Shown here in pieces: positions 6,906-11,415 of a DNA stretch of 11,415 bases. How positions within the stretch are numbered: the stretch's first letter is position 1; each line of letters starts with the position of its first letter. The stretch spans positions 1-11,415 of the forward strand of contig JAFKKQ010000189.1 in assembly GCA_017304505.1 (NCBI GenBank). The letters run 5' to 3'. Under the pieces are notes generated by a model. The model worked only from the letters and a program-made list of their open reading frames with translations, had not been told where the DNA came from and did no database searches. The DNA is from Hyphomicrobiales bacterium (GTDB lineage Bacteria > Pseudomonadota > Alphaproteobacteria > Rhizobiales > Xanthobacteraceae). The position numbers were made by a program, and so were the translations under genes.

Positions 6906-7745
6906 ATGTCGTCCTTCGTGCCCGATTCCAGTGTTGTCGAGAGCGTTGAAGCGTCGCCGAACTTCGACGAGCGAACGGGCCTCGGGCGGCCGGACATGAT
7001 CGTCCTGCATTACACCGGCATGCAGGTCGCGCACGATGCGCTCCACCGCCTGTGCGACCCGAAGGCGCGCGTTTCCGCGCACTACCTGGTGTTCGAGAAC
7101 GGTGCGATCACGCAGCTCGTGCCCGAAGCCAAGCGTGCGTGGCACGCCGGCGTCTCGACCTGGAGCGGCGACACTGACATCAATTCGCGTTCGATCGGCA
7201 TCGAGGTCGCCAATCCCGGCCACGACTTCGGCTACCCGGATTTTCCGACGCGGCAGATTGCCGCCACGATCACGCTGTGTCGCTCGATCCTCATGCGCAA
7301 CATCATCCGCCCCGGCAACATCGTCGCGCATTCGGATGTGGCACCGACGCGCAAGCAGGATCCCGGCGAGAGGTTTCCCTGGAAGCGCTTGGCGCAATCG
7401 GGCGTGGGCCTCTGGGTCGAGCCGGTCGCGATCAAGGAAGGCCCGGCGCTCAAACCGGGCGACAGCGGCGAAAAGGTCACGGAACTGCAGAAGGCCCTGG
7501 CCGAGTATGGTTACGGCCTTGAGGCCACGGGGCACTATGACGACGCCACCAACGCGGTCGTCTGCGCCTTTCAGCGTCATTTCCGCCCGGCGCAAATCGA
7601 CGGCGTCACCGACGTGTCGACACGGGAAACGCTGCGGAAGCTGCTGCTGGCCCGCGAACTGCAGGCGCTGCAAAACGACCAGAAATCGGCGGCCTCGGCC
7701 AACGCAAAGACCGATTCCCGGACGCACCACGCCCCCGCCTCGTAA
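6906..7745 (+). CDS. N-acetylmuramyl-L-alanine amidase (AmpD/AmiD type) with peptidoglycan-binding domain
   Basis: This zinc amidase cleaves the bond between MurNAc (or anhydro-MurNAc) and L-Ala of the stem peptide. The 279-residue protein has an Amidase_2 domain (about 15-165). Likely zinc ligands are His35 in IVLHYTG, His142 in IVAHSDVAP and Asp152 in RKQDPGERFPW. Glu100 in SIGIEVAN and Lys150 are candidate catalytic residues. A PG_binding_1 domain follows (about 183-248: LKPGDSGEKVTELQKAL, GHYDDATNAVVCAFQ, VDVSTRETLRKLL-like helices), then a polar tail. No signal peptide or lipobox is visible. That points to cytoplasmic recycling, as with AmpD, although the binding domain resembles periplasmic AmiD. 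No clear Shine-Dalgarno sequence precedes the ATG; the inverted-repeat arm is there instead. It lies between the PRC terminator and rnpB. Confidence 0.92.
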   Translation: MSSFVPDSSVVESVEASPNFDERTGLGRPDMIVLHYTGMQVAHDALHRLCDPKARVSAHYLVFENGAITQLVPEAKRAWHAGVSTWSGDTDINSRSIGIEVANPGHDFGYPDFPTRQIAATITLCRSILMRNIIRPGNIVAHSDVAPTRKQDPGERFPWKRLAQSGVGLWVEPVAIKEGPALKPGDSGEKVTELQKALAEYGYGLEATGHYDDATNAVVCAFQRHFRPAQIDGVTDVSTRETLRKLLLARELQALQNDQKSAASANAKTDSRTHHAPAS

Positions 7746-7754
7746 CCGCCGCCT

Positions 7755-7787
7755 CTTGACGGCCGACGCCCCGCACCCCATTGCCTA
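7755..7787 (+). promoter_or_regulatory. Possible rnpB promoter
   Basis: CTTGAC (7755-7760), the usual alphaproteobacterial -35 form, starts ten bases after the amidase stop. The best -10-like stretch is ATTGCCTA (7780-7787), just before the inferred RNA 5' end. It is weak and the spacing is long, so only the -35 is attractive. Confidence 0.3.
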
Positions 7788-7792
7788 GCGCA

Positions 7793-8230
7793 TCAGCCGG
7801 CCGGACGGCCGCTCCGGCAATCACCGAAAGGTGGCCGGGGAGGAAAGTCCGGGCTCCACGGACAAACGGTGCCGGATAACATCCGGCGGGGCGTCATCGC
7901 GAAAGCGGAGGAAGCTTCAGGGACAGTGCCACAGAGAACAGACCGCCGCGGCGCGTTGCGTATGGCCGAGGCAAGGGTGAAACGGTGCGGTAAGAGCGCA
8001 CCGCGTTTTCCGGCAACGGAAACGGCACGGCAAACCCCACCGGGAGCAAGACCGAATAGGGACGGCAGCGGTCCGCCCTCGCGCAAGCGGGAACGGGTCC
8101 AGCCCTTGTCCGGGTCGCCGTCCGGGTAGGTTGCTTCAGGCGCCGGGCAACCGGCGTCGCAGAGGAATGGCCGTCACGCGCGGGGCATCCGCCCTGCGTT
8201 CGACAGAACCCGGCTTACAGGCCGTCTGAT
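7793..8230 (+). ncRNA. rnpB: RNase P RNA, bacterial type A
   Basis: This is the catalytic RNA of RNase P, which removes 5' leaders from tRNA precursors together with the RnpA protein. Conserved blocks appear in the right order: GAGGAAAGTCCGGGCTCCAC (7840-7859), ACAGTGCCACAGAGAACAG (from 7923), GGCAAGGGTGAAACGGTGCGG, GGGAGCAAGACCGAATAGGG (8042-8061), GCAGAGGAATGG, and CAGAACCCGGCTTACAGGCC (8204-8223) near the 3' end. The ends were set by helix P1: TCAGCCGGCC (7793-7802) pairs with GGCCGTCTGA (8220-8229) at nine of ten positions. The length of about 437 bases suits alphaproteobacteria. It lies between the amidase gene and its own terminator. Open frames within it should be ignored. Confidence 0.97.
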
Positions 8231-8235
8231 TGATT

Positions 8236-8274
8236 GGGGGCTCGGCGGCAACACTGCCGGGCCCCCGCCATTTT
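8236..8274 (+). terminator. Intrinsic terminator after rnpB
   Basis: GGGGGCTCGGC (8236-8246) pairs with GCCGGGCCCCC (8256-8266), with one G-T wobble and a 9-base loop. After GCCA comes TTTT (8271-8274). The stem is very stable but the U-tract is short and slightly displaced. It is placed directly after the P1 3' strand, as expected. Confidence 0.8.
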
Positions 8275-8330
8275 GGTACGCAGCCCGTGCTTCGACACAC
8301 GGGCCTTCCGTGTAATAGGCTCCCGTGCCT

Positions 8331-9043
8331 ATGACGGAACGCCGCCCCGCAATCTCATTCGACAACGTCTCCATCCATTACGGCGACGGCGGCCCGCCGG
8401 TGCTCGACCACGTCTCGCTCACGGTGCGCGAGCGCGAGTTCCTCGCCGTGGTCGGACCGTCCGGCTCCGGCAAGACAACGCTGTTAAGGGCTATCAACCG
8501 GCTGATCGACCCCAGCGACGGGATCGTCCTGGTCGAGGGGCGCGACGTGCGCGAACTGGATGCGGTCGCGCTCCGGCGCGGCATCGGCTACGTGTTCCAG
8601 GGCACCGGCCTGTTCCCGCACATGACGGTGGCCGAGAACATCGCCATCACCCCCAAGCTGCTCGGCTGGGATCGCGCGCGCATGGCGGCGCGCGTCGACG
8701 AATTGATCGAGCTGGTGCGCCTCGACCGCGGCAAGCACCGCGACCGCTTTCCGGCCCAGCTTTCGGGCGGCGAAGGCCAGCGCGTCGGCGTTGCCCGCGC
8801 GCTCGCCGCCGGCCCGCGAATCGTGCTGATGGACGAACCGTTCGGCGCGCTCGATCCGCTGACGCGCGACGCGTGGCCGACCGGATCGTGGTGGTGCGCG
8901 AGGGACGCATCGTTGCCGACGGCAGGCCGCAAGCGCTGATGAACGAGCCGCCCGACGACTACGTCCGCGAACTGATGGCGACGCCGCACCGTCAGGCCGA
9001 GCGCCTGCGTGCGCTGGACAATCCGGCGCCGAAGCCGCAATGA
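8331..9043 (+). pseudogene. Osmoprotectant-type ABC transporter ATPase, disrupted by an internal deletion
   Basis: The gene encodes an ATPase of the glycine betaine/choline (OpuCA/OsmV/ProV-like) importer family. The N-terminal part, from ATG 8331 (GTG 8325 is an alternative), is good: Walker A GPSGSGKTT, Q-loop YVFQGTGLFPHMT, signature LSGGEGQRVGVARAL and Walker B RIVLMDEP followed by FGALDPLTRDA. Immediately after DPLTRDA, near 8870, the frame changes. Read in frame it gives an unrelated tail and stops at 8939. The true C-terminal part continues in another frame as VADRIVVVREGRIVADG...PKPQ and stops at 9041-9043. About 30 residues expected between these blocks, including the H-loop THD, are in no frame. 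This is therefore a deletion, not a single-base slip. Without the switch histidine the product should not hydrolyse ATP properly. The terminal TGA overlaps the next gene's ATG. Confidence 0.85.
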
Positions 9044-10605
9044 ACGCACAACTTGTCGAAGCCTGGGCGCGGTTGCCGGCCTATCTTGGCGGCCATGTCG
9101 CCGTGAGCGTCACGGCGCTGCTGCTGGGTCTTGCGATCAGCCTGCCGCTCGCCCTTGTCTCGACGCGTCGGCCAGCGCTGCAGCGATTGCTGCTCGGCTT
9201 TGCCAGCCTGGTGCAGACGATCCCGAGCATTGCGTTGCTGGCGCTGTTCTATCCGCTGCTGCTCGGACTCTCGGCGGTGAGCGAGCACGCGTTCGGCGCC
9301 GGTTTTTCCGCGCTGGGTTTCGTTCCCTCGGTGCTGGCGCTGACGCTCTACAGCATGCTGCCGGTGCTGCGGAACACCGTCGCCGGATTGACCGGGATCG
9401 ACCCCGCGATCCGCGAGGCGGCACTCGGCGTCGGCATGACACGGCGGCAATCGCTGTTCATGGTGGAATTGCCGCTGGCGCTGCCGATCATCATGGCCGG
9501 CGTCCGCACCGCCGCGATCTGGGTGATCGGCACCGCGACATTGTCGACCCCCATCGGCCAGACCAGCCTCGGCAACTACATCTTTACCGGGCTGCAGACG
9601 CAGAACTGGGTGTTCGTGCTGTTCGGTTGTCTCGCCGCCGCGGTGTTCGCGCTCGCGGTCGATCAACTGCTGGCGCTGATGGAAAACGGCCTGACCCGGC
9701 GCAAGCGCGGGCGGGTCATGGCGGGCGGCATCGGGCTTCTCTTGCTGACTGCAGCGGCGCTGGCACCGAACCTGTCGCAGGCGCGCGGCACCTATGTCAT
9801 CGGCGCCAAGCCGTTCACCGAGCAGTACGTGCTCGCGGCCCTGATGCGGCAGCGGCTGCATGACGCCGGCCTGACGGCAACCGTGCGCGAGGGCCTGGGC
9901 TCCGCCGTGATCTTCAGTGCCCTCGCAGCGAACGAAATCGACATCTATGTCGATTATTCCGGCACGATCTGGGCCAACCAGATGCATCGCAACGATGTGC
10001 GGCCGCGCGCCGAGGTCCGCGCCGATGTCGCCCGATGGCTCGAACGCGAACATGGCATCACCATGCTCGGGGGCCTCGGCTTCGAGAACGCCTATGCGCT
10101 GGCGATGCCGCGCCAGCGGGCCGATGCGCTTGGCATCCGGACGATCGCCGACCTGGCGCGCCATGCGGCCGAACTGTCGATCGCCGGCGACTACGAATTC
10201 TTCGGCCGGCCGGAATGGCAAGCGATCCGCACGGCCTACGGCCTTGCGTTCCGCGAGCAGCAGCAGATGCAATCGGAGTTCATGTATCAGGCGGCGGCGC
10301 ACGGCGATGTCGATGTGATCGCCGGATACACCAGCGACGGCCGGATCGCACAATACGACCTGGTCGTGCTGGATGATCCGAAGCACGTGATCCCCCCTTA
10401 CGATGCGATGATCCTGATCTCGCCCCGACGAAAAGCGGACAAGGCGCTCATCGGCGCGTTGCGTCCGCTGGTCGATGCCATCGACGTAAACACGATGCGC
10501 GCCGCCAACCTGCGCGCCTCCCAGGGCGACAGCGCATTGCCGCGCGAAGCCGCGCGATGGATGTGGGGGGAGTTGGAGCGCAAACGCCCGACGACCGCGA
10601 AATGA
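9040..10605 (+). CDS. Osmoprotectant-type ABC transporter permease fused to substrate-binding domain
   Basis: One 521-residue polypeptide joins two importer parts. Residues about 1-215 form the membrane permease: several hydrophobic segments and an EAA loop, EAALGVGMTRRQSLFMVELPLALP (126-149, given in two joined parts: EAALGVGMTRRQ and SLFMVELPLALP), which contacts the ATPase. A further membrane segment (about 229-243) leads to a periplasmic domain of the OpuAC/YehZ substrate-binding type (about 251-515), with VIGAKPFTEQYVLAAL, EIDIYVDYSGTIWAN, ELSIAGDYEFFGRPEW and DVDVIAGYTSDGRI. This family binds quaternary amines such as glycine betaine, choline or carnitine; the actual ligand cannot be read from the sequence. 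The fusion is a known layout (as in OpuCB/CC fusions) and needs no separate binding protein. The ATG overlaps the stop of the ATPase gene, but that partner is broken, so this intact gene may be orphaned. Confidence 0.92.
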   Translation: MNAQLVEAWARLPAYLGGHVAVSVTALLLGLAISLPLALVSTRRPALQRLLLGFASLVQTIPSIALLALFYPLLLGLSAVSEHAFGAGFSALGFVPSVLALTLYSMLPVLRNTVAGLTGIDPAIREAALGVGMTRRQSLFMVELPLALPIIMAGVRTAAIWVIGTATLSTPIGQTSLGNYIFTGLQTQNWVFVLFGCLAAAVFALAVDQLLALMENGLTRRKRGRVMAGGIGLLLLTAAALAPNLSQARGTYVIGAKPFTEQYVLAALMRQRLHDAGLTATVREGLGSAVIFSALAANEIDIYVDYSGTIWANQMHRNDVRPRAEVRADVARWLEREHGITMLGGLGFENAYALAMPRQRADALGIRTIADLARHAAELSIAGDYEFFGRPEWQAIRTAYGLAFREQQQMQSEFMYQAAAHGDVDVIAGYTSDGRIAQYDLVVLDDPKHVIPPYDAMILISPRRKADKALIGALRPLVDAIDVNTMRAANLRASQGDSALPREAARWMWGELERKRPTTAK

Positions 10606-10649
10606 CAGTGGACCGGCGCCGTCGTTCCAGCATCGCGGAAAGGTTTACG

Positions 10650-10949
10650 TTATCCCGCAGCCTTGTCGCCGCGCCCGTTGGCGGGACCGCCTTTAAAGCT
10701 CAGCACATGCACACTGAAATAATTGTCGGGATCGGTCCACACCGCGAGCGGCGCCCAGCCGGCGCCACGCGCCAGCGCGCCGAAGGACTCGATCGTATAT
10801 TTGTAGCTGCTCTCGGTGTGGATGGTCTCGCCGGCGCGGAAGTCGATGCACTCTCCGCACACCTTCACGCGCTGCCGCTTCAGGCTGGCGAGATGCATCT
10901 CGATGCGTGAACGCTCGCGGTTGAAGAAGGCGTGGTGCTCGAACAGGTC
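10650..10949 (-). pseudogene. egtD: Truncated EgtD-like L-histidine N(alpha)-methyltransferase, C-terminal fragment
   Basis: Only about the last 99 codons of an EgtD-family gene remain. EgtD trimethylates histidine to hercynine, the first step in ergothioneine synthesis. Recognisable blocks are DLFEHHAFFNRERSRIEMHL, the GETIHTESSYKYTIESF segment and AGWAPLAVWTDPDNYFSVHVL, before the stop TAA at 10652-10650. Intact family members are about 320 residues, so the SAM-binding two thirds are absent. Upstream of DLF (near 10949) the frame loses all similarity, exactly where IS110-type coding sequence begins on the other strand. The frame is technically open a little further, to 10997. It converges with the permease gene across a 44-base gap. 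The fragment is unlikely to be active. Confidence 0.85.
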
Positions 10950-11011
10950 CCCTCTCGGTATGGTTCTATCATGCACTGCGCGCCGAGGGCGTGCCAATCA
11001 TTTGCATCGAT
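10943..11011 (+). mobile_element. IS110-family transposase remnant
   Basis: One frame reads TGPLSVWFYHAL followed directly by RAEGVPIICID. This closely resembles the N-terminal part of IS110-family (DEDD) transposases, where ETGPLSTWLYHELRxxGxPVVCIDARHA is typical. Similarity starts at the point where EgtD similarity ends and stops after CID; the expected ARHA...KTDxxDA does not follow. It is a fragment of about 23 codons with no ends or start codon visible, a scar rather than a functional element. Confidence 0.65.
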
Positions 11012-11155
11012 GGCAACAAGCATCGCGACTCCACTTCCAGCTGGGAGCGGACCTTCAGCACAAGACACAACGGTTCTGACCGCTACTTGCGATACACTTT
11101 TCATGCGTTGCAGGTCATTATTGCTTTTCTACTTCTGGGTGGTCTGCTATGCTGA
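11012..11155. other. Lower-GC stretch with no identifiable gene
   Basis: Between the IS110 scar and the terminal open frame the sequence is visibly richer in A and T than the rest of the window. One frame is open throughout but shows no recognisable motif apart from the hydrophobic run near 11109-11152. It may be the 5' part of the terminal gene, or foreign DNA brought in with the rearrangement. Confidence 0.4.
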
Positions 11156-11415
11156 TTGTGGGGAGTTGGCAAGGATCTGCTGGCTTATGCGCAGGGCTTC
11201 GGGGGAATGGTTCAACGGTCGGTTGATGTCTATGATGAGCGGCGCGTAGCCACGTTGAGTGCGGAAATCGCGGCGGCGATAGATGCTGCGAGTTACGGCA
11301 GCGGCTCCAGCACCAAGACGGGCATCGTGCTGTGGGCGGCGGATAAGCTTGCGGCCTATGTGCCGGTGGAGATTTCCACGGAATTCCTCCACGCGCAGAT
11401 GGCGGACCTGCGTGG
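11156..11415 (+). CDS. Unidentified protein, partial (3' end outside window)
   Basis: An open frame follows the TGA at 11153-11155 and leaves the window. Possible starts are TTG 11156 and ATG 11207. About 86 codons are visible, beginning LWGVGKDLLAYAQGFGGMVQ, with VYDERRVATLSAEIAAAIDAA, GSGSSTKTGIVLWAADKLAAY and VPVEISTEFLHAQMADLR. The composition is protein-like: amphipathic helices, balanced charge and a Ser/Gly-rich hinge. I do not recognise the family. In the same frame, just before the TGA, lies a hydrophobic stretch VIIAFLLLGGLLC. The real gene may therefore start further upstream with a membrane segment and carry a stop or small lesion near 11150. No clear ribosome binding site is seen for either start. 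Confidence 0.45.
   Translation, partial: MWGVGKDLLAYAQGFGGMVQRSVDVYDERRVATLSAEIAAAIDAASYGSGSSTKTGIVLWAADKLAAYVPVEISTEFLHAQMADLR

Noticed and set aside
7869..8129. Open frames inside the RNase P RNA
   Set aside because: They are fully contained in a highly conserved structural RNA and have no coding features.
8297..8313. Short hairpin ACACGG/CCGTGT before the ABC ATPase gene
   Set aside because: Six base pairs with a 5-base loop and no T-run; too short to support as a terminator or operator.
8992..10386. Minus-strand open frame of 464 codons opposite the permease/binding fusion
   Set aside because: Very rich in Arg, Gln and His with no family motifs, while the plus strand has clear transporter domains.
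1..11415. CRISPR array, tRNA genes, toxin-antitoxin, phage or defence genes
   Set aside because: I saw no regularly spaced repeats, no tRNA-like cloverleaf with a T-loop, and no proteins of those kinds.

Overview
The window is GC-rich and looks like a chromosomal segment of an alphaproteobacterium in the Bradyrhizobium/Rhodopseudomonas/Afipia group (Nitrobacteraceae). The reasons are the order of the division and cell-wall (dcw) genes, the style of the MurE, RsmH and FtsI proteins, an intergenic palindromic repeat typical of that group, a type A RNase P RNA, and matches to the alphaproteobacterial CtrA and EcfG (general stress sigma factor) recognition sequences. Genus assignment is inference from memory of these families, without a database search.

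Positions 1-5722 (minus strand) hold the start of the dcw cluster, read right to left: rsmH, ftsL, ftsI, murE and the 5' part of murF, which runs off the left edge. Three junctions (rsmH/ftsL, ftsL/ftsI, murE/murF) are 4-base ATGA overlaps, so the genes are probably transcribed and translated together. They make a 16S rRNA methyltransferase, the septal FtsL and FtsI proteins, and the ligases that add meso-diaminopimelate and D-Ala-D-Ala to the peptidoglycan stem. The one loose junction, ftsI/murE, carries a palindromic intergenic repeat. FtsI appears to lack about 35 residues of its N-terminal module. No mraZ is recognisable upstream of rsmH. A perfect TTAA-N7-TTAA site lies 240 bases upstream of rsmH.

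Positions 5723-8230 hold a roughly 510-base divergent control region and then plus-strand genes. The first is a secreted PRC-barrel protein behind an exact EcfG-type promoter and followed by a strong terminator. Next comes an AmpD/AmiD-type N-acetylmuramyl-L-alanine amidase with a peptidoglycan-binding domain, preceded by a perfect inverted repeat. Then comes rnpB, the RNase P RNA, with its own terminator.

Positions 8331-10605 hold an osmoprotectant-type ABC importer: an ATPase gene disrupted by a deletion that removes the H-loop and changes frame, then an intact permease fused to a substrate-binding domain.

Positions 10650-11415 look like a rearranged edge. A C-terminal egtD (histidine methyltransferase) fragment abuts a short IS110-type transposase remnant, then lower-GC sequence, then an unidentified open frame leaving the window. 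I do not see a CRISPR array, phage module, defence island or clearly new multi-gene system. The noteworthy content is regulatory sites and gene lesions.
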